Source of the DNA: Leisingera sp. ANG59
GTDB taxonomy: Bacteria; Pseudomonadota; Alphaproteobacteria; Rhodobacterales; Rhodobacteraceae
DNA: 35,284 nucleotides
Direction of reading: 5' to 3'
Assembly: GCF_013317235.1 (NCBI RefSeq)
Contig: NZ_WLCM01000037.1
Location: 1 to 35,284, forward strand
This document shows, in pieces, positions 8,310 to 16,795 of the stretch; position 1 is the first letter of the stretch; each line of letters starts with the position of its first letter. The notes beneath the pieces are model-generated. The model was not told the DNA's origin, did no database searches, and worked only from the letters and a program-made list of their open reading frames with translations. The position numbers and the translations under genes are program-made.

Positions 8310-8887
8310 GCGGCGGCCTCCTGATACAGCGGCAGCCCGGCGGCGCGCAGCAGGTTTGCAGTTTCAGACAGCGGCAGCCCGACGATGCCGGTGAAGGAGC
8401 CGCTGATCCACGGAATGAAGGCGCCCGCCGGTCCCTGGATGGCGTAGGCGCCGGCCTTGCCCTCCCAGTCTCCGGTGGCGAGATAGGCGTTCAGCTCCTC
8501 GTCAGAGAGGTTTTTCATCTTCACCTGGCTGACCACGTCCTTTTCCCAGACCCGGTCCCCGCGGCGCACGGCAACGGCGGTGATCACCCGGTGGCGGCGG
8601 CCGGAGAGGGCCAGCAGGAACTCCGCCGCCTCGCCCGCGTCGCGCGGCTTGCCCAGGATGCGGCGGCCGAGGGCGACGGTGGTGTCCGCACAGAGCACAA
8701 CATCCTCTATCCCTGCAGAAACGGCCTGGGTTTTCTCCCGTGTTACCCTGGTGCAATAGGCGCGCGGCAGCTCGCCCTTCTGCGGCGTTTCGTCAATCTC
8801 CGGCGGGCGCACCTCGTCCGGATGCGCGCCCAGCTGCGCCAGCAACTGCAGCCGCCGGGGGCTGCCAGATCCAAGGATAAATGCCAT
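8306..8887 (-). CDS. maf: Maf-family nucleoside triphosphate pyrophosphatase
   Basis: The 193-residue protein starts [16 protein letters not shown], which carries the GSxSPRR phosphate-binding motif of Maf proteins. It also has CADTTVALG (~67-75), and [18 protein letters not shown], which fits the dTTP/UTP pyrophosphatase (YhdE-type) branch. The family hydrolyses non-canonical or pyrimidine nucleotides to monophosphates and is linked to septum inhibition. The length is normal. It is the first gene of the maf - RNase E/G - yacG operon, downstream of infA. Confidence 0.92.
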   Translation of the reverse strand: MAFILGSGSPRRLQLLAQLGAHPDEVRPPEIDETPQKGELPRAYCTRVTREKTQAVSAGIEDVVLCADTTVALGRRILGKPRDAGEAAEFLLALSGRRHRVITAVAVRRGDRVWEKDVVSQVKMKNLSDEELNAYLATGDWEGKAGAYAIQGPAGAFIPWISGSFTGIVGLPLSETANLLRAAGLPLYQEAAA

Positions 8888-8956
8888 GCCGTGGCCCTCT
8901 TACCGGTTTGCGCCTGTCATACGGCGAAAACTGGCAGCGTGAAAAGAGCAGTGCGC

Positions 8957-9010
8957 CCTTTCATCTTTCCAGAAATATTCCCGCCGGAGGCAGCGGCCTC
9001 CAGGCCGCCT
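8957..9010 (-). repeat. Intergenic repeat module, copy A (hairpin plus TATTT/GGAAAGATGAAAG)
   Basis: Read on the minus strand, a GC-rich hairpin (GAGGCGGCC...GGCCGCTGCCTC) is followed by GGCGGGAATATTTCTGG and then AAAGATGAAAG. The same arrangement occurs at 14311-14372 (minus) and 29057-29117 (plus), also just downstream of genes. It probably acts as a terminator-like or dispersed family-specific element. Confidence 0.55.
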
Positions 9011-9011
9011 C

Positions 9012-9040
9012 AAAACAAAAGCCCGGCAGAGCGCCGGGCC
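9012..9040 (-). terminator. Rho-independent terminator of infA
   Basis: On the minus strand GCCCGGC-GCTCT-GCCGGGC is followed by TTTTGTTTTG. This is a 7-bp GC stem and a U tract placed about 25 bases after the infA stop. Confidence 0.85.
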
Positions 9041-9065
9041 TTGGTATTTCTTCCAGATCAAACGC

Positions 9066-9284
9066 TTACTTGAAGCGGTAGTTGATCCGGCCCTTGGTCA
9101 GGTCATAGGGGGTCATTTCCACCTGGACCTTGTCGCCAGCCAGAACACGGATGCGGTTCTTGCGCATCTTGCCTGCCGTATGCGCGATGATCTCATGGCC
9201 GTTCTCAAGCTCGACCCGAAACGTCGCGTTAGGCAGGAGTTCCTTCACGACACCGGGAAATTCGAGCGTATCTTCCTTGGCCAT
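9066..9284 (-). CDS. infA: Translation initiation factor IF-1
   Basis: The 72 residues ([20 protein letters not shown] ... [10 protein letters not shown]) are the complete IF-1, an S1/OB-fold protein that binds the 30S A site during initiation. Length and ends match the family exactly. It has its own terminator (9012-9040). In relatives it usually follows the low-molecular-weight phosphatase gene directly, but here about 3.1 kb of other genes lie between them. Confidence 0.97.
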   Translation of the reverse strand: MAKEDTLEFPGVVKELLPNATFRVELENGHEIIAHTAGKMRKNRIRVLAGDKVQVEMTPYDLTKGRINYRFK

Positions 9285-9367
9285 GTTGTCTCCATCATTG
9301 GGTTAACCCGCAAACTGCGGGACGTGCGCTTAAATGGGGTCATTTTCCCAATAATTCAAGGGCTCAA

Positions 9368-10246
9368 TCAGGAAAGATCCGCCTTTGCGACCGATTTTAC
9401 CCGCGGTAATTGCTCCTCCCAGTGGAGCCGGTTCAGCACGCCGCCATCGGCCCGTACGTGGGCAATGGCCTCCAGGTCGGCCTCGCCATAGGTCCAGCCC
9501 GGCTGGTTCAGTGAGCCTTCGGCCAGAACGCCGGTTCCGGGGAAGCCCTTGTCCGGCGGGCCGAAAATGCCGCCTGTGCCGGTGTTCATGTCAACCGCTT
9601 CGGACCATTCATTGGCCCCGGTGATAGAGGCCATGGCGGTCACGCATTGGTTTTCCAGCGCCCGCGACATTGCGCCGATGCGCACACGCCAGTATCCGGC
9701 CAGCGCCTCGGTGCAGGAGGGAACGAGAATCACGTCCGTCTCCGCCAGCGCGCGGCCCAGAAGCGGGAACTCGCTGTCATAGCAGATCAACACCCCGATT
9801 CTGCCCAGTGCAGTGTCGAAGATTTTCAGCGGGCCGCCGCCCCTGATACCCCAGTCCTCGCGCTCGAACCGGGTCATGATCTGCTTGTCCTGGTGGTCCC
9901 TCTTGCCAGCCGGCGTGTAGAACTCTGCCCGGTTCACCGTTCTGTCCAGCCCGCTGTTCACCGGGGCGGAGGCGCCCAGGATATGCACCCCGTATTCCGC
10001 GGCCAGTTTCAGGTGCAGCGCGGCCGCATCCTCCATCTTCTCCGATACCGAATGGATCGACTGCTCCAGATCGCCGGCAACCGCAGCCCCGTCCAGTGTC
10101 GACAGCTCCATCGCGCCGTATTCGGGAAACACCAGCAGCTCGGCGCCGTTTCCGGCAGCTTCCGCCACCCAGGCGGCCAGCTTGTCTTCATACTGCGCCC
10201 AGCTGTCGAGCCAGTCGAGCGGGTAGGCGGCGGTGGCGATTTTCAT
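9368..10246 (-). CDS. Carbon-nitrogen hydrolase (nitrilase superfamily)
   Basis: The protein has 292 residues with the full catalytic triad of the superfamily: E42 in FPEYGAMELS, K121 in QDKQIMTRFE, and C155 in GVLICYDSEFP. Members hydrolyse amide or nitrile C-N bonds in the cytoplasm. I cannot fix the substrate; the sequence looks more like an amidase than a true nitrilase. It lies alone on the minus strand between infA and a broken plus-strand gene, and appears to be an addition to the conserved infA neighbourhood. Confidence 0.88.
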   Translation of the reverse strand: MKIATAAYPLDWLDSWAQYEDKLAAWVAEAAGNGAELLVFPEYGAMELSTLDGAAVAGDLEQSIHSVSEKMEDAAALHLKLAAEYGVHILGASAPVNSGLDRTVNRAEFYTPAGKRDHQDKQIMTRFEREDWGIRGGGPLKIFDTALGRIGVLICYDSEFPLLGRALAETDVILVPSCTEALAGYWRVRIGAMSRALENQCVTAMASITGANEWSEAVDMNTGTGGIFGPPDKGFPGTGVLAEGSLNQPGWTYGEADLEAIAHVRADGGVLNRLHWEEQLPRVKSVAKADLS

Positions 10247-10500
10247 GCGGTCTCTCCGGCAGTCAGCAGTGGCAGTCCGTTGCGGTCATTCTGCAGGATT
10301 GCCCGGTACAGACGCTCTTCGCAAGGCCGTGCGGCAGTCCGGTTTCAGCTGCTGCCGGGCACGCCGGGAAAAATTCAAAAAGAACGCCCATTTTTACAAC
10401 GGAAACAGCCGTATGCTGGGTTTCATCTTGGTGCTGCCCGGCAATTTGGCCATTCTCGCAGGCAGCAGATCATTTGATTTATTGAAAAAGGACCACTCCC

Positions 10501-11420
10501 TTGGCAACCAAGCTTGATGACAGGAACCTGAAGGGCGTTATTGCCGACATCTCGAAAAAGGGCTTCCGCACCAAATTCTGGCGCGAATACCGCGCCGGCG
10601 CCTGCAGGGGCAGCGGCGTCGGCAAATACATGGATCTGCTGGAGAAACTGGGTGTGCCACCATCAGGTGACCCGGCCAAGGCGGATCTGGATAACATGCC
10701 GGAAATCGTTCAGGCCTTCAGCATGCTGGCCAACGCGATCCTGAAGGCGCGCGGCAAATGCGGCAAGCTGCAATCCCACAGCCGCGACCTGTGCCTGGCC
10801 TATGCCAAGTAGATCGAAAAACGTGAGAACGCGGCGGCAGAGCTGGCCCGCAATGGGTTCAAGATCAAACAGCAGTAGATGAAAGAGCAGCTGAAGCGCG
10901 AAAAGGCCAATGAGGAAACCGACAAGCATCTGGCCAAGCTCAAGAAAGAGCATGAAGAAACCCGCAAGCTGATCATCAAGGAAATCAGGGCGGCTGAGGT
11001 GCGCGCCAAGAAAATCGAAGCCGCCTGCCTCGACATCTCCAAGGACGTGAACGCCGCGCTGGACAAGCTGGAAGCGATCAAAAGGCTTGGAAGTCCGCCT
11101 ATCACAAGGAGGGCGCGGACCGCTCCAAGATCCAAGCGCAGGCCGACAAGGGCATCCGCGATCTGACCAAGGCCTACAAGATCGACGCCCACGCAAAGAA
11201 CGTGAAAGGCGCCCTGCCCAAACTGTTCAAGGAGCTGGCCGAGAACTACAAGCAGTTCAAGCAAGAGGACTATAACAAGAAGGAGTATGTTGCTGCCGGC
11301 AGGGCGGTGACGGCAGCCAAGCGCACCTTCGATGACGCCCGCGATTCCGTAAAGCTTTATGCCGCCCAGCAGAAAATCGCGCTGGAGGAAGTCCAGGCCG
11401 CGCGCCCCGAAGGCGTGTGA
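10501..11420 (+). pseudogene. Broken gene for a ~300-residue lysine-rich coiled-coil protein
   Basis: Coding sense runs from a TTG at 10501 (AAAGGA about 12 bases upstream) to the stop at 11418. It is interrupted three times: in-frame TAG at 10810-10812, in-frame TAG at 10876-10878, and a frame change near 11083-11090. At the last point ATCAAAAGG needs one more A to continue as KAWKSAYHKEGADRSK. Both TAGs could come from CAG by one C-to-T change. Joined, the product is charged and helical (KREKANEETDKHLAKLKKEH and similar) with long coiled-coil stretches. I do not recognise the family and see no signal peptide. A strong terminator follows at 11428-11458. Decay is the simplest reading, although the downstream frames are still well preserved. 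Confidence 0.75.
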
Positions 11421-11427
11421 CCAAACA

Positions 11428-11458
11428 AAACAGGCACCTGCTTAGGCGCCTGTTTTTT
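11428..11458. terminator. Bidirectional terminator between the broken gene and the GNAT gene
   Basis: AACAGGC-A-CCT-GCTT-AGG-C-GCCTGTT is a long stem with one mismatch. It is followed by TTTTTT on the plus strand and by TTTTGTTTTG on the minus strand. It sits between two convergent genes and can serve both. Confidence 0.88.
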
Positions 11459-12045
11459 CACAGATCCCGGATCCAGAACTGCAGCGGTTTGCGGGTCTCT
11501 TCCGCCTGATCCACGTCCTTCCAGGAGAAATGCGCGATGGCACCGTCCAGCGGGGCATAGCCGCGCTTGCGCCAGAACGGATCCAGCGGCGCGTAATCCG
11601 CGGGCCGCAGCGGGTGGTCCGCCGGGCGCTGCACGCCGCAAAAGGCGGTTTTCTTGAACCCGTGCTTGCGGGCATGGGCTTCGCGCGCGTCAAAGAACCC
11701 GTGGCCGACGCCATGGCCGCGGTACTCCGGCAGCAGCACGGATTCGGCGCAGTAGAAGACGTCGTTCAGATCGACGCCGGTGCCCTCAAAGGCGGCCGGG
11801 AAGTCATCCGCATGGTCGGACAGCGGCGCGCCGGTGGAGGCGCCCACCAGGGCATCCCCGTCAAAGGCGCCGACCACCACGGCGCGGGTGCTGTCGCGGT
11901 AGCTTTGCAGATACTCGCGCTCATACCCCAGGTCGCCGTCATACAGATACGGCCAGGCGCGGAACACCTTGATCCGCAGGCGCGCCACATCGTCCAGCGC
12001 GGCCTCCAGCGCCGCGCCGGTCATCGCTTCGACCCGGATGGTCAT
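11458..12045 (-). CDS. GNAT-family N-acetyltransferase
   Basis: The protein has 195 residues. The N-terminal half contains DGDLGYEREYLQSYRDST and VVGAFDGDALVGASTGAPL. The acetyl-CoA loop region is LLPEYRGHGVGHGFFDAREA, with the R/Q-x-x-G-x-G/A pattern as RGHGVG. It should transfer an acetyl group to an unknown small molecule or protein. The start overlaps the NTF2-like gene by 4 bases, so it is the last gene of a coupled UPF0262 - phosphatase - NTF2-like - GNAT operon, and it ends at the 11428-11458 terminator. Confidence 0.85.
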   Translation of the reverse strand: MTIRVEAMTGAALEAALDDVARLRIKVFRAWPYLYDGDLGYEREYLQSYRDSTRAVVVGAFDGDALVGASTGAPLSDHADDFPAAFEGTGVDLNDVFYCAESVLLPEYRGHGVGHGFFDAREAHARKHGFKKTAFCGVQRPADHPLRPADYAPLDPFWRKRGYAPLDGAIAHFSWKDVDQAEETRKPLQFWIRDL

Positions 12046-12440
12046 CTGGCGGAAACCTGGGCGATCCAGTCCGCCAGGTTGTAATAGGTGGTGACGCGGG
12101 AAATCTTGCCGTCCTTCAGCTCAAAGAACGACCCGCCCGGCAGGCGGTAGGTCTGGCCTTCGGCTTCCGGCAGGCCTTCGTCGGTCACCAGGTAGGTGCC
12201 ATTGACGATGAACTCCGCCGCGGCGCGGCTGCCGTCCTCGCTAGAAAAGATCACCATATCGGTCAGCTCTTCCTTGTAGCAGCGGCTCATATGGGCGCAG
12301 AATTCTGCGAATTTCTCCTTGCCCACGCGGATTTTGCCCTCATTGACGTGATGGGCAATCTGCTCGTCCAGGCAGTCCAGCATGGTGTCCGTGTCGCCGG
12401 CGTTGAAGGCTGCGAAATAGCGCGCGATGGTGTCGGTCAT
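12042..12440 (-). CDS. NTF2-like / SnoaL-like (ketosteroid-isomerase-related) protein
   Basis: The 132 residues start MTDTIARYFAAFNAGDTDTM and include LDEQIAHHVNEG and SFFELKDGKISRVTTYYN. These are the typical opening helix, cavity strand and closing strands of the cone-shaped NTF2-like fold. The members are small-molecule-binding proteins or isomerases; the ligand cannot be told. Both ends overlap their neighbours by 4 bases (phosphatase upstream, GNAT downstream), so it is made together with them. Confidence 0.85.
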   Translation of the reverse strand: MTDTIARYFAAFNAGDTDTMLDCLDEQIAHHVNEGKIRVGKEKFAEFCAHMSRCYKEELTDMVIFSSEDGSRAAAEFIVNGTYLVTDEGLPEAEGQTYRLPGGSFFELKDGKISRVTTYYNLADWIAQVSAR

Positions 12441-12895
12441 GTTCTCTCCGTCGGTTCACCCCAGCGGTTTTTCAGGTGCTGGATGATTTGATCCCGTGTT
12501 TGCCGGTAGATATCTAGCTTGGCCTGACGCGTCTCGCCGAGCCCTGTAGGGTCCATAATCGGCCAATATTCGACATCGAGGTGAAAAAAACGGGTGAGTT
12601 CCAGCGCCCGGCGCTGGCTGGCGGGCGACAGCGCCACCACCAGGTCAAAGGACGACAGGTCATCGCCCCAGCGCTCCATCTCGTCGAATGAGCGCGACCG
12701 GTGCCGTGACAGCTCAACGTCGATCTCCTGGCAGACCGCGATGGAAAAGCCGTCGATCTCCATGTCGTTCTTGACCCCGGCGGACTGCACATAGGTGCCG
12801 GTGCCGTAGAATTTCTTCATAATGCCTTCCGCCATCGGAGAGCGGACCGAATTGTGGTCGCAACAGAACAGAACGGACTGCGGCAGCTCCTCCAC
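12437..12895 (-). CDS. Low-molecular-weight protein-tyrosine-phosphatase / ArsC-like phosphatase
   Basis: The 152 residues carry the CX5R active site near the N-terminus (C12-DHNSV-R18-S) and the general-acid Asp in WPIMDPTG (D115), the hallmark of low-molecular-weight phosphotyrosine phosphatases. Thioredoxin-linked arsenate reductases share this fold. The later cysteine pair needed for ArsC redox cycling is not evident, so phosphatase is preferred. It begins 3 bases after the UPF0262 stop and overlaps the next gene by 4 bases. In related genomes it is usually followed by infA. Confidence 0.88.
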   Translation of the reverse strand: MEELPQSVLFCCDHNSVRSPMAEGIMKKFYGTGTYVQSAGVKNDMEIDGFSIAVCQEIDVELSRHRSRSFDEMERWGDDLSSFDLVVALSPASQRRALELTRFFHLDVEYWPIMDPTGLGETRQAKLDIYRQTRDQIIQHLKNRWGEPTERT

Positions 12896-12898
12896 GCG

Positions 12899-13378
12899 TC
12901 AGCCTCCGAAGTGCAGAACGCAGATCAGGGTGAACAGGCGGCGGGCAGTGTCGGTGTCGACCTCGGCCTTGCCTTCCAGCCGCTCCTGCAGCACCCGGCT
13001 GCCTTCGTTGTGGATACCGCGCCTTGCCATGTCGATGGTTTCGATCTGGCTCGGCGGCAGGGTCTTCACCGCGGTGAAATAGCTCTCGCAGATCTGGTAG
13101 TAATCCTTGACCACCTGCCGGAAGGGCGACAGCGACAGGTGAAACTCCGCGGCCTTCTCACCGGCCTCGGTATTGATGTCAAAGACCAGCCGCTTGTCGC
13201 GGATCGCCAGCCCCAGGTGGTAGGGGCCGGCCGGGATATCGCGGTCCTCCCGCTGCGGCAGGGCAAAGCTGTTGTCCTCGATCAGGTCATAGATCGCCAC
13301 CTTGCGCTCCTGCTCGATCTCAGGCGTCGGGGGCGGCAGGTTGCGGTCGTCCAGTTCGATATGGCTGATGCGGCTCAT
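12899..13378 (-). CDS. UPF0262 family protein
   Basis: I chose the ATG at 13378 (MSRISHIELDDRNLPPPTPE), giving 159 residues, the usual family length. A longer frame to 13417 exists but adds no conserved sequence. The ending RRLFTLICVLHFGG is characteristic of this alphaproteobacterial family of unknown function. It is the first gene of the operon with the phosphatase, 3 bases downstream. It is divergent from the SDR gene, with a 160-base gap that must hold both promoters. Confidence 0.9.
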   Translation of the reverse strand: MSRISHIELDDRNLPPPTPEIEQERKVAIYDLIEDNSFALPQREDRDIPAGPYHLGLAIRDKRLVFDINTEAGEKAAEFHLSLSPFRQVVKDYYQICESYFTAVKTLPPSQIETIDMARRGIHNEGSRVLQERLEGKAEVDTDTARRLFTLICVLHFGG

Positions 13379-13538
13379 TGGTCTTTGTCTCTGATATGCG
13401 CAGGGGCGTCCGGCCATGAGTATCGCACCGCTCCGCTTGGGGCAATGCAGCAGCGGGCGTCAATCTCCTGCCCGTTTGCGGCAGTGCTTGACAGGCCACG
13501 CCCCCGCGACCAGCCTGCCGCCAGCAGGAGACAGCGAA

Positions 13539-14297
13539 ATGACATCCCTTGAACAGTTTTCCCTCCATGGCCGCCGCGCGCTGGTGACCGGCTCCACCGA
13601 TGGTCTTGGCTTCGCCGCGGCCCGCCTTCTGGCAGAGGCCGGGGCTGAGGTCTGGGTCAACGGACGCAGCCAAGAGCGGGTGGATGCTGCGCTCGCCCGG
13701 ATGCCCGGCACCGCCCGCCCGCTGGTGCTGGACATCGCGGATGAAAGCGCCGCTATGGTAGCAATGGCAGAGATCGCACAGGATGGCGGGCTGGAGATCC
13801 TGGTCAACAACGTCGGCCAGCGCGACCGGCGCAGCCTGCCCGAATTCACCCGTGCCGATCTGCAATCGCTGTGGGAGGTCGACCTGGTCTCGCCCTTCCG
13901 CCTGTCCCAGCTTGCCGCCGGGCAAATGGTACCCAAGGGCTGGGGCCGCATCATCAATATCTCGTCGATTGCCGGCCTCATCGCACAATCCGGCGACGCG
14001 GCCTATACCACCGCCAAGGCCGGTATCAACGGCATGACCCGCGCGCTGGCAGCAGAGCTCGGCCCCAAGGGCATCACCGTCAACGCCATAGCTCCGGGAT
14101 TTTTCAAGACCGCGCCCAATATGGCCGCAGCCGCGGATCCAGCGATTGCGGCGAAGCTCAAGGCTGCCACCGCGCTGGGCCGTTGGGGCGATCCGGAAGA
14201 GCTTGCGCCAGCGATTTTGTTCCTCGCGTCACCGGCGGCGTCTTACATCACCGGGCAAGTGCTGGCCGTGGATGGCGGATACACTGCGCACTACTAA
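13539..14297 (+). CDS. Short-chain dehydrogenase/reductase (SDR)
   Basis: Start ATG at 13539 after CAGGAG; 252 residues. The Rossmann motif is TGSTDGLG (17-24). NNVG is at 90-93, and the catalytic residues are S142/S143, Y156 and K160 (YTTAK). The ending is ITGQVLAVDGGYTAHY. This is a classical NAD(P)-dependent SDR. The opening, with a FSLxGRRALVTG...AEAGAEVWVNGR pattern, looks closest to gluconate 5-dehydrogenase-like enzymes, but the substrate is not certain. It lies on the opposite strand between hisD and UPF0262, genes usually adjacent, so it is probably a later insertion. Confidence 0.88.
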   Translation: MTSLEQFSLHGRRALVTGSTDGLGFAAARLLAEAGAEVWVNGRSQERVDAALARMPGTARPLVLDIADESAAMVAMAEIAQDGGLEILVNNVGQRDRRSLPEFTRADLQSLWEVDLVSPFRLSQLAAGQMVPKGWGRIINISSIAGLIAQSGDAAYTTAKAGINGMTRALAAELGPKGITVNAIAPGFFKTAPNMAAAADPAIAAKLKAATALGRWGDPEELAPAILFLASPAASYITGQVLAVDGGYTAHY

Positions 14298-14310
14298 GCG
14301 TGCTCAGTTC

Positions 14311-14372
14311 TTCTTCTTGCCCCAAATATCCCGGGGTGAATGCGCGGCACGCGCAGAGGGGCAGCGCCCCTC
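14311..14372 (-). repeat. Intergenic repeat module, copy B
   Basis: On the minus strand the hairpin GAGGGGCGCTGCCCCTC (14356-14372) is followed by CACCCCGGGATATTTGGGG and then CAAGAAGAAG. It has the same order as copies A and C: GC hairpin, CCCCGGG-type run, TATTT, GGxxAAGAxGAAG. It lies between the convergent SDR and hisD genes and may act as their terminator. Confidence 0.5.
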
Positions 14373-14378
14373 GCTCCC

Positions 14379-15680
14379 TTACCCGTTCAGCGCATCCAGA
14401 CGTGCAGTCACGGACAGACCATGCGCTTCCAGGCTTTCGCTTTTTGCCAGCACCTCGGCTGCCGGGCCGATGGCGCGCAGCGAATCCGGGGTCATCTGGC
14501 TCAGCGTGGTACGCTTGAGGAAATCCATCACCGACAGGCCGGAAGAGAACCGGGCGGAGCGCGCCGTCGGCAGCACGTGGTTCGGGCCGCCAACGTAGTC
14601 CCCGATTGCCTCGGGGGTGTACTGACCAAGAAAGATTGCGCCGGCATGAACTGTCTTTTCGCTGAGGGCAACCGGATCGGCAACGCACAGCTCCAGGTGC
14701 TCCGGCGCAATGCGGTTCGACAGCGCTGCCGCTTCATCCAGGTCCCGCACGGTGATCACAGCACCGAAGTCTTTCCAGGACTTACCGGCAATGGTGCGGC
14801 GCTCAAGCGTTTCCAGACGCTTTTCCACCGCCTCAGCCACCGCACGGCCAAAGGCTTCGTCATCTGTGATAAGGATCGACTGGGCGCTTTCGTCGTGTTC
14901 GGCCTGGCTCATCAGGTCCAGCGCAATCCAGTCCGGATTGTTGTCCTTGTCTCCGATCACCAGGATTTCCGAAGGGCCCGCAATCATGTCAATGCCGACC
15001 TTGCCGAAAACCCGCCGCTTGGCAGCGGCGACAAAGGCGTTGCCGGGGCCGGTGATCTTGTCCACCGGCGCGATGCTTTCGGTGCCGTAGGCCAGCGCCG
15101 CGACCGCCTGCGCACCGCCCACGCGGTAAATCTCGTCTACGCCCGAGACCCTGGCTGCCAGCAGCACCAGCGGGTTGATCTGCCCGTCAGGGGCCGGCAC
15201 TGTAATGGCCAGCCGCTGCACACCCGCAACCTTGGCGGGGATCGCGTTCATCAGCACCGAGGACGGGTAGGAGGCCAGCCCGCCCGGCACATAAAGACCG
15301 GCGGCTGAGACCGCCGACCAGCGCCAGCCCAGCGTTGCGCCGCTCTCATCCGTCCACTGCGCGTCTTCGGGCATCTGGCGCGCATGGTAGGCGCGGATGC
15401 GTTCCGCTGCCAGTTCCAGGGCCTCGCGTTCCTGTGCCGGAACATCGGCGATTGCTGCATCCACCTCGGCCTCGGTGAAACGCAGCTGCGCCGGCTCCAG
15501 TTCCAGCCGGTCGAATTTCGCCGTGAGTTCCACCAGCGCCGCGTCGCCGCGGGCGCGGACATCGGCAATGATCCCGGCCACGATAGAGTCCACATCCGGG
15601 CTGTCCTCGCGCTTGGCGCCCAGAAGGGCTGTGAAGGACTGTTCAAAACCGGCATCAGAGGTGTTCAGAAACTGCGGCAT
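14379..15680 (-). CDS. hisD: Histidinol dehydrogenase
   Basis: Start chosen at 15680 (MPQFLNTSDAGFEQSFTALL) behind AAAGGAGATCCC, giving 433 residues, the normal length. The frame is open to 15728. Family motifs include YRVGGAQAVAALAYGTESI, GPGNAFVAAAKRRVFG, AGPSEILVIGD, QAEHDESAQS (zinc-ligand Gln/His), PEHLELC and GGPNHVLPT. The enzyme makes the last two NAD-dependent oxidations of histidine synthesis, L-histidinol to L-histidine. It sits downstream of murA - DUF2948 - GNAT with a 111-base gap, so it probably has its own promoter. Confidence 0.97.
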   Translation of the reverse strand: MPQFLNTSDAGFEQSFTALLGAKREDSPDVDSIVAGIIADVRARGDAALVELTAKFDRLELEPAQLRFTEAEVDAAIADVPAQEREALELAAERIRAYHARQMPEDAQWTDESGATLGWRWSAVSAAGLYVPGGLASYPSSVLMNAIPAKVAGVQRLAITVPAPDGQINPLVLLAARVSGVDEIYRVGGAQAVAALAYGTESIAPVDKITGPGNAFVAAAKRRVFGKVGIDMIAGPSEILVIGDKDNNPDWIALDLMSQAEHDESAQSILITDDEAFGRAVAEAVEKRLETLERRTIAGKSWKDFGAVITVRDLDEAAALSNRIAPEHLELCVADPVALSEKTVHAGAIFLGQYTPEAIGDYVGGPNHVLPTARSARFSSGLSVMDFLKRTTLSQMTPDSLRAIGPAAEVLAKSESLEAHGLSVTARLDALNG

Positions 15681-15791
15681 CGGGATCTCCTTTGGCCCCC
15701 GCATATCCGCAAGGGCGCAGAGCCTCAAGATTTATGCGTGAAGCCGGTGCAATTGGACGCAATTGAAGCGCGCGGTTAGCGGCCCCTGATG

Positions 15792-16316
15792 CTAGCGCAG
15801 GCCGCAGCTCAGGCGCTTGAGCATCGCAATGCAGGGCGTGCCGCAGCATCCGCCGCCGGCCGCGGCCTCCCGCCAGCCGTGTTTGCGGTAGAAATCCAGC
15901 GCCGTTCGGGTGGCGTTCAGGCGGCCTTCGCTGTGGCCGCTCCGCAGCAGCTCCGCCTCCAGATGGTCCAGCATGGCGGCGCCGGTGCCCCGGCCGGCGG
16001 CGGCAGGGGCAACACACAGAAGGGAGATGGTGCCATCCGGGTTCAGGCCGCCCACAGCTGCGGCCTCGCTGCCGCGTTCCGCCAGCCAGTAGCGCCCCGG
16101 ACCGCCGATCCAGCTGCGGATATGCTCTGGAGTCTTGTTGGCGGTCCACTCCGCGATCCGGGCGGCATCGCCGCCGTGGCCGGCCTGGCACAGATCGCGG
16201 ATCGAAGCGAGGAGAACCCGGCTCATGGCAAAGACGTCAAACACCGAGGCGGCACGGATTTCCACCGCAGCCGCCGGGGCGGCAAAGGCCTGGGAAATGC
16301 CGCGCTTGTTCTGCAT
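15792..16316 (-). CDS. GNAT-family N-acetyltransferase
   Basis: The protein has 174 residues: VEIRAASVFDVFAMSRVLLA (β1-α1), AVGGLNPDGTISLLCVAPAA (β4), then RGTGAAMLDHLEAEL, the acetyl-CoA-binding RGxGxA loop, and TRTALDFYRKHGWRE, a typical GNAT closing motif. Unusual for the family, the C-terminus is rich in cysteine and glycine (GGGCCGTPCIAM). The substrate is unknown. It starts 3 bases after the DUF2948 stop and so belongs to the murA operon. Confidence 0.88.
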   Translation of the reverse strand: MQNKRGISQAFAAPAAAVEIRAASVFDVFAMSRVLLASIRDLCQAGHGGDAARIAEWTANKTPEHIRSWIGGPGRYWLAERGSEAAAVGGLNPDGTISLLCVAPAAAGRGTGAAMLDHLEAELLRSGHSEGRLNATRTALDFYRKHGWREAAAGGGCCGTPCIAMLKRLSCGLR

Positions 16317-16319
16317 GGC

Positions 16320-16795
16320 TCAGGCGCCATGGTCCGGCGCCTGGCCGGATGGTGCCCGGTAGGGCCGTGTGACATCACGCAGGGACACTTCCAGCGCCTC
16401 CACTGACAGGCGCACCGCACCATCGCCGGCGAGGGTCAGCAAGACATGGCCCGCACCGTCATCCCCCGGCTCGAAAGTGACAGAGAGCAGCGACAGAATC
16501 AGGTCCTTGTCCTTGCGGTCGACGCCCTGCGAGGAAACCCCCAGCACATTGTCGATCACCAGCAGCGACTGCACCCGCTCGTAAGCCCGGCCGCGGCGCT
16601 CCGCCGCGTCGCGGTCCTCCCAGCGGAACCGGTTCACCAGCAGCGCAAAGCGGCGCTCGGCGGCGCGCCAGCTCATTTCGGTCACCGGAAACACCGCATC
16701 CTGCAGCAGCGAGGACAGCACCTTGAGGTCCTCTTCCTCTAATGCGCCCAGGTTCAGCGGCGCCTCGCGGCCGTCCTCGAAACTTGCATCCGCCA

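Noticed and set aside
10810-10878. UAG decoded as an amino acid (recoding or pyrrolysine-like)
   Set aside because: A frameshift in the same gene, the lack of any recoding element, and CAG-to-TAG explaining both sites favour simple decay.
11080-11090. Programmed -1 frameshift at ATCAAAAGG
   Set aside because: It is not a proper slippery heptamer; the P-site tRNA would re-pair on CAA. Loss of one A from a run is simpler.
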